Origin: DUOA01 sp012839095
Lineage (GTDB): Bacteria > Bacillota > Clostridia > Caldicoprobacterales > DTU083
NCBI GenBank assembly: GCA_050951505.1
Contig: JBMNJE010000011.1
Span: 496,001-560,000 of the forward strand
Length of the DNA stretch: 64,000 bases
Direction: 5' to 3'
A model generated the notes under the pieces. That model ran no database searches. It was not told where the DNA came from and saw nothing but the letters and a program-made list of their open reading frames with translations. Made by a program: the position numbers and the translations under genes. This document shows positions 8,819-17,263 of the stretch, in pieces. Each line of letters starts with the position of its first letter. Position 1 is the first letter of the stretch.

Positions 8819-9877
8819 TTGGCTAAATACCTGATTTCTCTGGATCTGGGCAGCCAAAATATACAAATAATATATGGCAGATACAATAAAGGGAATATAG
8901 AAATACGAAACGCAGTTACTGCCCCAATACCGGAGGAAGTGTACAAGGATGGAAGAATTGAGGATCTTGATATGATGAAGCAATCCATCCGGGATTTGAT
9001 TACCGCAAACAAGATCAAGGAAAAAAGGACAGCACTAACGATACAAAGTACATCCATCATTACCAGAGACATTATGCTGCCGGCAACTGAGCGTCAGCAT
9101 TTGGATAACATGGTAAAATATGAGATCGAGCAGTATCTGCCCATTGTAGCAACAGAGTATATCATAGATTATTCTGTATTGGACGAGATTGATGAAGATG
9201 GAATAAGAAAATACAGGATACATGTAGCTGCAATTCCAAAAAATATGGTCGAACAATACTTGTCTCTGGTAAAGGGAATAGGGTTGAAGCCTATAGCTCT
9301 GGACATTCACTCCAACGCCGCAGCCAAGCTTTTTTCCCAAAACGCATCCATAAATGGAGAGGATTTGGACATCAGCAAGACTTTAGCCTATATTGATTTT
9401 GGATATCGAAGCATCAGTATTCATATACTATCAAAAGGAAAGCTGGAATTCAGCCGAATGATCAATTTAGGCGCGAGGGAAATGGATGAAGAAATATCTA
9501 TTACCTGTAATTTATCACTGAGCCAGGCTGAAAAGAAAAAGATTCAGGAAGCAGATCTGAATCCTGAGGATTACAATGAACTAATGGCAGATTCTTTTCA
9601 TGATATTATTCGTTCTCAGACAGATATCTGGCTGGCCGAAATTCAGAAGGTTTTTCAGTATTACATCAGCAGAACAACCGGTAATCATATTGAAGGTATT
9701 TATCTATATGGAGGCGGTTCCAGGCTTAAGGGTCTGGATAAATATGTTGAGCAGGCATTGAACCTTCGTACCAGAAACATTGATAATCTTGCTATTATCA
9801 AAACAGCGGTGAGCACTTCTTATTTCAACCCCAGGGACTATATTAATGCATTGGGGGCGCTGATACGATATGAGTAA
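8819..9877 (+). CDS. pilM: Type IV pilus assembly protein PilM (first copy)
   Basis: PilM is an actin-like (FtsA/SHS2 fold) cytoplasmic protein that binds the N-terminus of PilN and links it to the pilus ATPase. The 352-aa product begins KYLISLDLGSQNIQIIYG (phosphate-1 motif). It contains TLAYIDFGYRSISIHIL (phosphate-2), and ends with the adenosine motif GIYLYGGGSRLKGLDKYV. TTG 8819 is chosen because GAGGTGATC lies just upstream; GTG 8810 overlaps that site. The gene overlaps pilN by 8 bases. A second, diverged pilM lies at 15.8 kb with the same start context. Confidence 0.9.
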   Translation: MAKYLISLDLGSQNIQIIYGRYNKGNIEIRNAVTAPIPEEVYKDGRIEDLDMMKQSIRDLITANKIKEKRTALTIQSTSIITRDIMLPATERQHLDNMVKYEIEQYLPIVATEYIIDYSVLDEIDEDGIRKYRIHVAAIPKNMVEQYLSLVKGIGLKPIALDIHSNAAAKLFSQNASINGEDLDISKTLAYIDFGYRSISIHILSKGKLEFSRMINLGAREMDEEISITCNLSLSQAEKKKIQEADLNPEDYNELMADSFHDIIRSQTDIWLAEIQKVFQYYISRTTGNHIEGIYLYGGGSRLKGLDKYVEQALNLRTRNIDNLAIIKTAVSTSYFNPRDYINALGALIRYE

Positions 9878-10466
9878 CATTAATCTGCAAAAACAGGATT
9901 TTAACTTTTTTTCCCATGAGATTTACTCCAAGCGCTCAACAAGAAAAAGAAGTATACAGCTTGGAGTTATGGTACTAATATTTTTGATGCTGATAGCGGG
10001 TGTTTATTTTTACTTTGAGTATGCTATTCATTCTGCTCAGGAACAAATCGATTCCCTTGATGAATTTCTGGCATCGGAAGAAGTTGATGCGAATCGGAGA
10101 CTGGTTGCAGAGAAAAAACAGGAAATCAATGAACTGAAAAGACACTCTGCTGCTTTGAAATCCTTCCTTGAGAATATTCAGAGAAAGGACATCATAGGAA
10201 CCGAATACATTAATCAGCTTACCTCTGCCATCCCTCAAGGCTTGTTTTTTGAAAGCATAACCCTGACTACGGAACAGATACATATACAGGGAAAATCGCC
10301 GAATAGGCAGATTATTGCGGAATACCTGAACAATATGCAGGCTTTGGAGCTCTTTCAGGATGTCCATGTACCAAGTATAACTACCATTTCCGAAGAAGAG
10401 GATAACGAGCAGGGTGAATACTCCTTTGTCATGACCTGTATCTTAAAGGATGTGATGGAAGAATGA
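9870..10466 (+). CDS. pilN: Type IV pilus assembly protein PilN (first copy)
   Basis: This is a bitopic membrane protein of the PilMNO platform. Its 198 aa have a short cytoplasmic N-terminus starting MSNINLQKQDFNFF, a variant of the PilM-binding INLLP motif. One membrane helix lies at about 31-52, then a coiled coil (about 54-96) and a small ferredoxin-like domain. The latter contains TSAIPQGLFFESITLTTEQIHIQG followed by AEYLNNMQALELF, the typical PilN C-terminal pattern. The gene overlaps pilM by 8 bases and pilO by 4 (ATGA). Sequence identity is weak, but position and architecture make the call firm. Confidence 0.85.
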   Translation: MSNINLQKQDFNFFSHEIYSKRSTRKRSIQLGVMVLIFLMLIAGVYFYFEYAIHSAQEQIDSLDEFLASEEVDANRRLVAEKKQEINELKRHSAALKSFLENIQRKDIIGTEYINQLTSAIPQGLFFESITLTTEQIHIQGKSPNRQIIAEYLNNMQALELFQDVHVPSITTISEEEDNEQGEYSFVMTCILKDVMEE

Positions 10467-11254
10467 AACTAACAAAGAGAGAGGCCTTCCTGCTGAAGTT
10501 AGTCAGTTTTGTAGCTTTACTGGCTCTATCCTACTATTTTATAATAGCACCACAACTGGAAAGATTAGCTGAGACTGAACAGAATCTGGCATTAAAATCT
10601 TCGGAAGTTGAGACGATTGAATCAGAGATACAAAGTCTTCCCCTACTAGAGGAGGAAATTGCATCACTGCAAGAAGAAATCAGGGTTTCAACAAAAACCT
10701 TTTACCCTGAACTGCGGCAGAAGAAGCTTATTGTTATTCTGGATGAACAGCTTAAACAGTCCGGAACAGCAGCGGATTCTTTGACGTTTTCCCAGGTAAA
10801 TTCTGAAGAAAGTACTGAAGATCTTGGAACAGATAATGAACAAACCGAAAATTCAGATGTCAATTCCAATGGAGAGCCTGTAAAGACAGTTCTTCAGTCC
10901 ATATCAATTCAAGTCCCATTTACCGGCAGTTATGAGCAAATAATTGATTTGATAAGGAGACTGGAAGACATGAATCGTACTTTCGTCATTAACAGCCTTC
11001 AGCTGTCCCAAGGTACAGACGGCACAATCAGCGGAACAATTAATCTGGATTTTTATTCATTGAAAAAACTGTTCCCTGATCCACAGGATGAGGATTATCT
11101 TAGCTGGCCATACAATACACCTAAAGGTATAGACAATCCTTTCCGGTTCATAGAAAGTGAAGAATCGGTATCTGAAGATGACTTGGAAACAACAGCACCG
11201 GAGGGGACAGAATCTCTGCCCGAGTCAGAGAATCAGGATGAGGAACAACCATAA
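10463..11254 (+). CDS. pilO: Type IV pilus assembly protein PilO-like, with acidic C-terminal tail (first copy)
   Basis: The 263-aa protein has one N-terminal membrane helix (about 13-31), a coiled coil (about 36-75) and a PilO-like ferredoxin fold. That fold contains SIQVPFTGSYEQIIDLIRRLEDMNRTFVI. It is longer than most PilO proteins. An Asn/Glu/Ser-rich insert lies near residues 109-137, and the last 40 residues after the fold are a highly acidic, low-complexity tail. PilO pairs with PilN to connect the cytoplasmic PilM ring to the pilus base. The gene starts inside the end of pilN (ATGA overlap) and is followed by pilD after 16 bases. Confidence 0.82.
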   Translation: MKLTKREAFLLKLVSFVALLALSYYFIIAPQLERLAETEQNLALKSSEVETIESEIQSLPLLEEEIASLQEEIRVSTKTFYPELRQKKLIVILDEQLKQSGTAADSLTFSQVNSEESTEDLGTDNEQTENSDVNSNGEPVKTVLQSISIQVPFTGSYEQIIDLIRRLEDMNRTFVINSLQLSQGTDGTISGTINLDFYSLKKLFPDPQDEDYLSWPYNTPKGIDNPFRFIESEESVSEDDLETTAPEGTESLPESENQDEEQP

Positions 11255-11270
11255 AATGAAGGGGATTTAA

Positions 11271-12041
11271 ATGGAATTTGTTCTTATAGCGCTCGTATCT
11301 ATAGCAGGATTGCTGATGGGCAGTTTTTTCAATGTATGCATCTATCGTGTTCCGAGAGACCAATCCATAGTAAAACCTGCTTCCCGATGTACCTCCTGCG
11401 GCACAAGATTAGCCTGGCGTGATTTAATGCCTGTAATCAGCTGGGTTAGTCTGGGAGGGAAATGTCGTTACTGCAAGAGTCCTATATCTTATAGATACAC
11501 TTTAGTTGAACTGCTTACCGGTTTGATATATGTAGTTCTGTATCTGAAATTTGGAATAAGCGGCAGCTTTTTAACGTATGCAATACTTTGTTCGATATTA
11601 ATTATTGCTACCCTTATCGATTTGGACTTTCAGATCATACCGGACGGACTGGTACTTACAGGGGCAATATTCGCTTTATTGCTGATACCGGCCGGTCTGT
11701 CTGTTCACTGGAAAGATGCATTGCTGGGGATGCTGGCAGGAGGAGGCACATTTTTGCTGATTGCGCTTCTTTCCTCGTGGATTCTCAAAAAAGAAGGTAT
11801 GGGCGGCGGTGATATCAAACTAATGGGCATGATAGGCCTGTTTATCGGATGGAAATTAACAGCTTTATCCATCCTCTTATCAATATATGCAGGCGGAATA
11901 ATTGGCGGATTACTGATGCTGCTCAGAAAGAAGAAACGCGGCGATGCCATACCATACGGCCCATTTATTGCTGCAGGCACGGTTATTGCCATTCTTTACG
12001 GAAACGATTTGATTCAATGGTATATCCTGACGTTTTTGTAA
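11271..12041 (+). CDS. pilD: Prepilin leader peptidase / N-methyltransferase
   Basis: This membrane aspartic protease cleaves type IV prepilin leaders after glycine and N-methylates the new N-terminus. In its 256 aa the N-terminal methyltransferase region carries the zinc pairs C40-x2-C43 and C65-x2-C68. The first catalytic aspartate is Asp117 in TLIDLDFQIIPD; the second is Asp180 in the GMGGGDIKLMG motif. About seven to eight membrane helices fill the rest. The clients are probably the pilin-like genes immediately downstream, all of which have G|(F/L)xxxE-type cleavage sites except the PilX-like one. Confidence 0.95.
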   Translation: MEFVLIALVSIAGLLMGSFFNVCIYRVPRDQSIVKPASRCTSCGTRLAWRDLMPVISWVSLGGKCRYCKSPISYRYTLVELLTGLIYVVLYLKFGISGSFLTYAILCSILIIATLIDLDFQIIPDGLVLTGAIFALLLIPAGLSVHWKDALLGMLAGGGTFLLIALLSSWILKKEGMGGGDIKLMGMIGLFIGWKLTALSILLSIYAGGIIGGLLMLLRKKKRGDAIPYGPFIAAGTVIAILYGNDLIQWYILTFL

Positions 12042-12070
12042 CAGCTAACCAAATACATAATACGAACTAG

Positions 12071-12100
12071 AGGAAGAGCCTGTCTCTTCCTTTTATTATT
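12071..12100 (+). terminator. Rho-independent terminator after pilD
   Basis: AGGAAGAG (12071-12078) pairs perfectly with CTCTTCCT (12084-12091) around a 5-base loop and is followed by TTTATTATT. It should end the pilB-pilD transcript before the pilin-like genes. Confidence 0.7.
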
Positions 12101-12151
12101 AACCTGATTGTGAAATATGCTGTAGACAATTTGGAAAAAGTTAAAATATTA

Positions 12152-12180
12152 TTGAAATATGTGGAAGTTTATAATATAAT
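12152..12180 (+). promoter_or_regulatory. Sigma-A-type promoter for pilin-like gene cluster
   Basis: TTGAAA (12152-12157) and TATAAT (12175-12180) are separated by 17 bases. The site lies just after the terminator behind pilD and about 57 bases before the first pilin-like start, so the minor pilins probably have their own promoter. Confidence 0.65.
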
Positions 12181-12236
12181 TGACTCAAATATTGGCTTAT
12201 TATCCAAATATAGCCTTTCACAAAGGGGGGGTGGGC

Positions 12237-12722
12237 ATGCATCTATCATTAAAGAGAAATAAAGGCCTGACGCTGATAGAGTTACTGCTAGTCCTTTCCC
12301 TTCTCAGTGTGCTTTCCTTAATGACAATACCCAATCTTCTCCGCTCAAACAACCGATGGATTCTGCGAAGCACGGCATATATGATAGCCAATGATATAAG
12401 AAGGATTCAAAGGATGTCAGTACAGGAGTGCACACAATACAATTTTGAACTGCAGACAAAACAGTTCTATTATATACTTAGAAATAACGATCCGACCCAT
12501 CACAACATTAAAAAGGTTCAACTAAACCCGAAAATCACTTCTATAACATCTACACTTTATAATCCTGGATATGCCGGGCCCAAAGAAGGATACCGTATCC
12601 TTAGGTTTTCCTATCTGGGCAGTCCCAATCAAGCAGGAGAGATCGTACTGGAAACGGGAAACGGCGACAATATCCGTTTGACTGTTGACGTTGCCACCGG
12701 AAGGGTTAAGGTGTATGATTAG
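12237..12722 (+). CDS. Type IV pilin-like protein (prepilin N-methylation motif)
   Basis: The product is 161 aa from ATG 12237, chosen because AAAGGGGGG ends 6 bases before it. The prepilin signature KRNKG|LTLIELLLVLSLLSV has Gly at -1, Glu at +5 and a hydrophobic helix that forms the pilus core. The rest (about 130 residues) resembles GspH/FimT-type minor pilins in length, with a beta-rich C-terminus. It is the first of a run of pilin-like genes. It overlaps the next gene by 8 bases. The major pilin would be expected to be strongly expressed and monocistronic, so this is more likely a minor or priming subunit. Confidence 0.82.
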   Translation: MHLSLKRNKGLTLIELLLVLSLLSVLSLMTIPNLLRSNNRWILRSTAYMIANDIRRIQRMSVQECTQYNFELQTKQFYYILRNNDPTHHNIKKVQLNPKITSITSTLYNPGYAGPKEGYRILRFSYLGSPNQAGEIVLETGNGDNIRLTVDVATGRVKVYD

Positions 12723-13533
12723 GAAAGGCAGGTCGGAAGGTTTTTCTCTCATGGAACTGGTATTGTCGCTGGGTATCATGGCTATTCTGATTTCCTCTTT
12801 TTTCGGCATTATGACCAGTTTTGCAAAAAGCAATCAAATAAGTTATTTGTATCTGACAACCGGAATCAATGCAGGTAATATATATGAAAAGGCAAAATCC
12901 ATGTCTGTCTATGAACTGTCAGCATTTACATCAAACAATATAATGTATGAAAACAATATAAAATATGTTGTAGAAGCAGACTGGTATACCAATGATTCGT
13001 CAGCCAACCAAATCGTAATAGTTGTGCATCAGGATTCCTCACATGGGTTTTTATGCTATGCCTTCGGAGATTCCATACATAACTTATTCACTATGAGCGG
13101 GCAGGGAAGTCTGGAAATCCGGCTTATACCTGGTGATAAACATACAACCATTGCCTTTTCAGATGAATTGGGCAATACGGCTGAATATTCTTTTGTAACA
13201 AGCAAGGCTGCTCAGATATTAAGAGTACTTACCAATAAAATGAATGCTGAGCAAAGAATACATATAGATATGGCTCAATTGCCCGAAAACAATTGGAATC
13301 TGCACATATATGAACATCCTTTTGCAGGTAATATATCCATAAATGTGGACAGCCTGATAATTTATACAAAACAGCTCAATAAACCAATACAGGTAGATAA
13401 TCTGACTCTTACCTCCACAAAATCAAAAACAGGACTCAAAATACCAGTGTATATGCAAGTGAGAGCATATCAGGAAGACAGGGATTATCATCCGATTTCC
13501 CAGCGGTTTGGAGTCTTTCTGATTAGTCCATAG
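12715..13533 (+). CDS. Type IV pilin-like protein with extended C-terminal domain
   Basis: The product is 272 aa from ATG 12715, which overlaps the previous gene. The prepilin site is GRSEG|FSLMELVLSLGIMA, with Glu at +5 and a hydrophobic helix to about residue 36. The remaining 235 residues are longer than a normal pilin head, contain no recognised domain, and look beta-rich. A role as a minor pilin or pilus tip subunit fits the neighbourhood. Confidence 0.78.
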   Translation: MIRKGRSEGFSLMELVLSLGIMAILISSFFGIMTSFAKSNQISYLYLTTGINAGNIYEKAKSMSVYELSAFTSNNIMYENNIKYVVEADWYTNDSSANQIVIVVHQDSSHGFLCYAFGDSIHNLFTMSGQGSLEIRLIPGDKHTTIAFSDELGNTAEYSFVTSKAAQILRVLTNKMNAEQRIHIDMAQLPENNWNLHIYEHPFAGNISINVDSLIIYTKQLNKPIQVDNLTLTSTKSKTGLKIPVYMQVRAYQEDRDYHPISQRFGVFLISP

Positions 13534-13552
13534 TGCACGGGGGGTAGAAAAA

Positions 13553-13990
13553 TTGCAGAAAAATAAAGGTTTTACTCTGCTTGAGTGTTTAATAACACTC
13601 AGCTTGGTTTCCATTGTTATCGTTATAGCATTGAACATCTATCTGACGGGATACAAATTGTACAGAAGACAAGAATACAAGACAGAGGTAGAAGAGAATA
13701 TCAGGGTGATTTTGAATAGAATTTCAGAAACCTTGCGCAGAACGGATCACCCTGCTGAAATGGTTTCCGTGTCCGGCAAAATGCTCATAATCGGATCTGC
13801 CAGATATTATTTGACTTCTGACAGTCTGCAGGAGCGAATCGGTCAGGGAACAAACAACTTAGGCCGATATATTCATTCCTTTGATCCTTGTCTGGAGAAC
13901 AATTGTCTCATAGTGCGTATTGCAGGAATGGGATTTCAAGGTGAGCCTCCTTTTGTGGTAGAACAAATCTTTTATATTGGAGGTGAGTAG
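13553..13990 (+). CDS. Type IV pilin-like protein (PilW/GspJ-like)
   Basis: The 145-aa protein starts at TTG 13553 behind a GGGGGTAG site. Its prepilin site is MQKNKG|FTLLECLITLSLVS, with a 6-residue leader and Glu at +5. The segment after the helix (EVEENIRVILNRISETLRR) is the typical GspJ/PilW/ComGF-like pattern. It is immediately followed by the 591-aa PilX-like gene, as pilW-pilX are in Gram-negative minor-pilin operons. Confidence 0.78.
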   Translation: MQKNKGFTLLECLITLSLVSIVIVIALNIYLTGYKLYRRQEYKTEVEENIRVILNRISETLRRTDHPAEMVSVSGKMLIIGSARYYLTSDSLQERIGQGTNNLGRYIHSFDPCLENNCLIVRIAGMGFQGEPPFVVEQIFYIGGE

Positions 13991-15766
13991 TTGAGGGGTT
14001 CGGTGTTGATACTTACATTATACATTATGATGGCCATGTCATTTCTGATAATAACAGTTTTTTCAATGGCAGGGACTCATTTAATCATCACAAAAAGCGA
14101 TAATTTGCATCAACAGGCTTATTATCTGGCGGAGACCGGATTGTTTTTGGCACAAAGTGAACTCCAGCAGATAGTTGCAAGAGCCTATGAAGATTGCATG
14201 GCGGAATTTCAATGGGACCCCTTGCAGCAGCCCCTGAACAGCTTACAGGAATGTGCAGAAAAACATGTAGCTGTTAAAATAGATCCAATCATCAATAAAA
14301 GGCTGCTGGAACTGGGTTATTTGTTTCAATTCCCTGAGCCTGATCTGCCTGTTGATCTGCCTGATGCTAAAATAGATGTCAGGATTCGATTTGTGGACCT
14401 ATATAAGAACCCTTCCAGGCTGTTGATTTCTTCCCGTGGAATCATCGGCGGAATCCGCAGAAGAATCGATGCAGAAGTCCACATAAATAAGATCAGCGGC
14501 ATTAACAGCAGTCTGCTATTTGAAAAAGTACTCTATACCGGAGACGACTTGCTGGTAAGCAATGGAGGAAGGTTACTGTCTCTTGGTGCTGTTCATATTC
14601 AGGGGAGCATTCAGGTTTCGGACAACAGTTTACTTGAAATAAGAAGACAGTCGGCTATCCGGGATGAAGTAAGGCTGATTAACTCCAGTCAGGCATTTTT
14701 TGCGGAAGATATGGTCTGTGATGGAATAAGTGTGGAAGGTGAGCCGGATTCTTTTATCGAATGTCTGGGGAATGTATATTGTCATGAGGTAGTTTACGCC
14801 CATGGTACGAATAATATGATTGATATTCATGAAAGTTTGTACATCTGCCCTGAAGAAGAATTCGCTTCTGCAGGCGTAAAGGCAGGAGGCGGCGCAAGGA
14901 TTACACTTATGGATAAAGTATTCATCAATGGAACATTGCACTATGAAACTGAAAAAAGTCATCTGTTCGGAATGGAGGAACTGCCTGTTTTTGGTGGAGT
15001 ATATCACAGCTGTGAAAGTATTGGCGGATTTAACAGTACTTTTTATTTTCCTGATACAGCTCCGGATGATGCCAGACGTTTTTTTGAGCCGGAATTTGCC
15101 GGCCTCAGCAGAACAGAGCAGGCGCTCATGATATATGAATATTTGAATGCTTCCCCCGATACAATAATGGATCAAGAATCTTATGAACATCACTTGGCAG
15201 GAGTTGACTGTGACAGCATTCACCTTACTATGACCGACCCTGTGACCGGCTATACATCAGGTTTGATTTTTGCCGGCAGCAAGGTTAGCAGAACACTTCA
15301 CATGGAGCAGCCTGATGCCTTTTTTGCATCCATTCTCAGGAAGATGAAACAGCAAACCGGCTGGGATTTTTCTTCCCAACTTAATGCAGGAATATCTGTA
15401 TCAGAAAGCAATGTTATGATAGAGGGGGATTTTTTATCTGTTTTGAACCACAATCAGCCAATAATCTGCGTTGTCCCGGAGGAAAGAGACTTATATCTCC
15501 AATCCGGAGCATTCAGCGGAATAATAATCACAAACGGTTCAATTCATGTACCTCAGGATACGGAGGTTGAATTGACAGGTCTAATGATAGCCGGAGAAAA
15601 CATATTTGTCGAGGGTGGTCTTACCTTGCGGGAAGATACAGGTATACTTTACCAACTGCTTGATCAGCAAGACCTTTCTTTGAGACGATTTTTTCGTATT
15701 GAACCTGAAAAACCATTGTTTGAAATCAGATCATGTCGCGAAGTATTATTTAATGCACAGTGGTGA
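13991..15766 (+). CDS. Large PilX-like surface protein (591 aa)
   Basis: TTG 13991 follows GGAGGTGAG. The N-terminus MRG|SVLILTLYIMMAMSFLI, followed by QQAYYLAETGLFLAQSEL, is the PilX N-terminal pattern (very short leader, no Glu at +5, and the YYLAETG motif). PilX proteins are usually 150-250 aa; this one has about 440 extra residues. The region about 190-320 is made of short hydrophobic strands with repeated turns (LLVSNGGRLLSLGAVHIQG-type repeats), as in beta-helical or bactofilin-like folds. It could be a pilus-tip adhesin or a pilus initiation subunit. The function is unproven. Confidence 0.7.
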   Translation: MRGSVLILTLYIMMAMSFLIITVFSMAGTHLIITKSDNLHQQAYYLAETGLFLAQSELQQIVARAYEDCMAEFQWDPLQQPLNSLQECAEKHVAVKIDPIINKRLLELGYLFQFPEPDLPVDLPDAKIDVRIRFVDLYKNPSRLLISSRGIIGGIRRRIDAEVHINKISGINSSLLFEKVLYTGDDLLVSNGGRLLSLGAVHIQGSIQVSDNSLLEIRRQSAIRDEVRLINSSQAFFAEDMVCDGISVEGEPDSFIECLGNVYCHEVVYAHGTNNMIDIHESLYICPEEEFASAGVKAGGGARITLMDKVFINGTLHYETEKSHLFGMEELPVFGGVYHSCESIGGFNSTFYFPDTAPDDARRFFEPEFAGLSRTEQALMIYEYLNASPDTIMDQESYEHHLAGVDCDSIHLTMTDPVTGYTSGLIFAGSKVSRTLHMEQPDAFFASILRKMKQQTGWDFSSQLNAGISVSESNVMIEGDFLSVLNHNQPIICVVPEERDLYLQSGAFSGIIITNGSIHVPQDTEVELTGLMIAGENIFVEGGLTLREDTGILYQLLDQQDLSLRRFFRIEPEKPLFEIRSCREVLFNAQW

Positions 15767-15776
15767 GGTGATTCAG

Positions 15777-16712
15777 TTGTTTTACCCAGGCAATCGGATT
15801 CTGTCGGTGGATATGGGCAGCCACACGTATAAATATATAGAAGCAAAAATGAAACCTGACATTAAGATACTTCGTTATGGCTTTGTTGAAAAAGAACAGC
15901 TGTTTCAGGCAGATAAGCCTGCCCGGGAATGGAGAAAGCTGGGCTGCCGTACCAGAGATACCATTCTTTCTTACAAGCACCAGTCAATGATAATGCGTGA
16001 ATTTACTCTGACTGCTCGTGATTCATTCCAGTTCCGGAACAAATTACAGGAGGAAATAAAACAATATCAGATTGATCTAAAGGATGAGTTTGATTTTGAC
16101 TGCTTAATGCAGTTTGTTGACAAGGATACCGGGCTTTATCAGGCTACAACCGCAGGAATCTCCAGAGGAGTAAATCGCGATTACATAAACAAAGCTTACT
16201 GTCTGGGTCTGAGGCCTAAAGCAGTTGATTTTCAGGTGTCTGCCGGATTTAGGTTAATCAACAGGGCTCTTGAACATTCAGAAGCAGGATCCTTTCCATA
16301 TCTGATGCTGGATCTGGGATATGAAAGCACAATGGTGGGTATAGCAGATAAAGATAATATATTTGCTTTAAAGACCGTTCCGGCAGGATGTCGCTTAATT
16401 GCCGAGTCTGCATCTGAAAATGAGTATTATTACGATCAGCTCTCCATGCTCTGTATTGAAATGATTAACTTCTATATGACACGGCATCATAAGGAATTGA
16501 TGCAAGGCATCTTTTTTGGCGGAGGCAGCTGCTTTCCTGCTGTTTCTGCCTTTCTTAGGGAACAGATTCCACTATATTGGAATGATTTGAATAATTACAT
16601 CGCTTATTTACCGGAAATTCCCGATGATATGGATTTAAATCTGTATGCTAACTGTCTGGGATCCTTGTATTGGAATGACAGAGAGCAGGAAGAATGGGGA
16701 GTGGAGCTTTGA
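15777..16712 (+). CDS. Second PilM-like actin-fold protein
   Basis: The 311-aa product starts at TTG 15777 with GAGGTGATT upstream, the same start context as the first pilM. The phosphate-1 motif ILSVDMGSHTYKYIEA, the phosphate-2 motif YLMLDLGYESTMVGI and the adenosine-type motif GIFFGGGSCFPAVSAFL support a PilM/FtsA fold. It is about 40 residues shorter than the first copy and clearly diverged. It is followed by its own PilN-like and PilO-like genes with overlapping ends, so it forms a second PilM-N-O set, perhaps for a different pilus subset. Confidence 0.8.
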   Translation: MFYPGNRILSVDMGSHTYKYIEAKMKPDIKILRYGFVEKEQLFQADKPAREWRKLGCRTRDTILSYKHQSMIMREFTLTARDSFQFRNKLQEEIKQYQIDLKDEFDFDCLMQFVDKDTGLYQATTAGISRGVNRDYINKAYCLGLRPKAVDFQVSAGFRLINRALEHSEAGSFPYLMLDLGYESTMVGIADKDNIFALKTVPAGCRLIAESASENEYYYDQLSMLCIEMINFYMTRHHKELMQGIFFGGGSCFPAVSAFLREQIPLYWNDLNNYIAYLPEIPDDMDLNLYANCLGSLYWNDREQEEWGVEL

Positions 16713-17263
16713 TGAACTTTAATTTACTGCCTCCGGAATACAGGAAGAAGCCTAATATTCTTCGTCGCATTGTTTTGGTAATTATATCTGCTTTATTGCT
16801 ATGGCCGATTATAGAGTATGGAATTCTTAGGCCTGTTAATGCTAAATCTGAAAGTCAAAAACAACTGTCCTTGTTGGAAGAAAAAACTGCCGGCTATAAC
16901 AGTTTGGAAGAAGAGGAAGAGTATCAGCTTTCTCAACTGGAAGAAATGGAACAGCGAATGCGGAATCTGCAGCAAATGGATGAATGTACGCCCCTGTATT
17001 GGTATAAGATATTGGAGATCTTAACCCAAACCCTGCCCAGCGGCTGTTCCCTAAATCATTTTACTTGTAACGACAATATCATACTCTTGTCCGGTACAAG
17101 TAAAAATGACAAGATTTCTGCAGTTTATCTCCGAAATCTTCAAAACAGCAATTTTTTTTCAGAAGTGCGAACAGAAAAAATTATGTACCAGCAGAACGAT
17201 GAGGCCAGTTTTACTTTACGCTGTATTTTAAAACAAAAACCGAAAGAGGAAGTCACGCCATGA
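16712..17263 (+). CDS. Second PilN-like membrane protein
   Basis: The 183-aa protein starts at ATG 16712 in a TGATG overlap with the PilM-like gene. It begins MNFNLLPPEYRKK, the canonical PilN motif that binds PilM and which the first copy has largely lost. A membrane helix (about 20-40), a coiled coil (about 48-86) and a C-terminal PilN fold (TQTLPSGCSLNHFTCNDNII, then AVYLRNLQNSNFF) follow. The next gene begins in an ATGA overlap. Confidence 0.85.
   Translation: MNFNLLPPEYRKKPNILRRIVLVIISALLLWPIIEYGILRPVNAKSESQKQLSLLEEKTAGYNSLEEEEEYQLSQLEEMEQRMRNLQQMDECTPLYWYKILEILTQTLPSGCSLNHFTCNDNIILLSGTSKNDKISAVYLRNLQNSNFFSEVRTEKIMYQQNDEASFTLRCILKQKPKEEVTP

Noticed and set aside
14630..15223. 197-aa open frame on the minus strand within the PilX-like gene
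   Set aside because: It lies wholly inside a well supported coding gene, has no ribosome site and no recognisable protein pattern.
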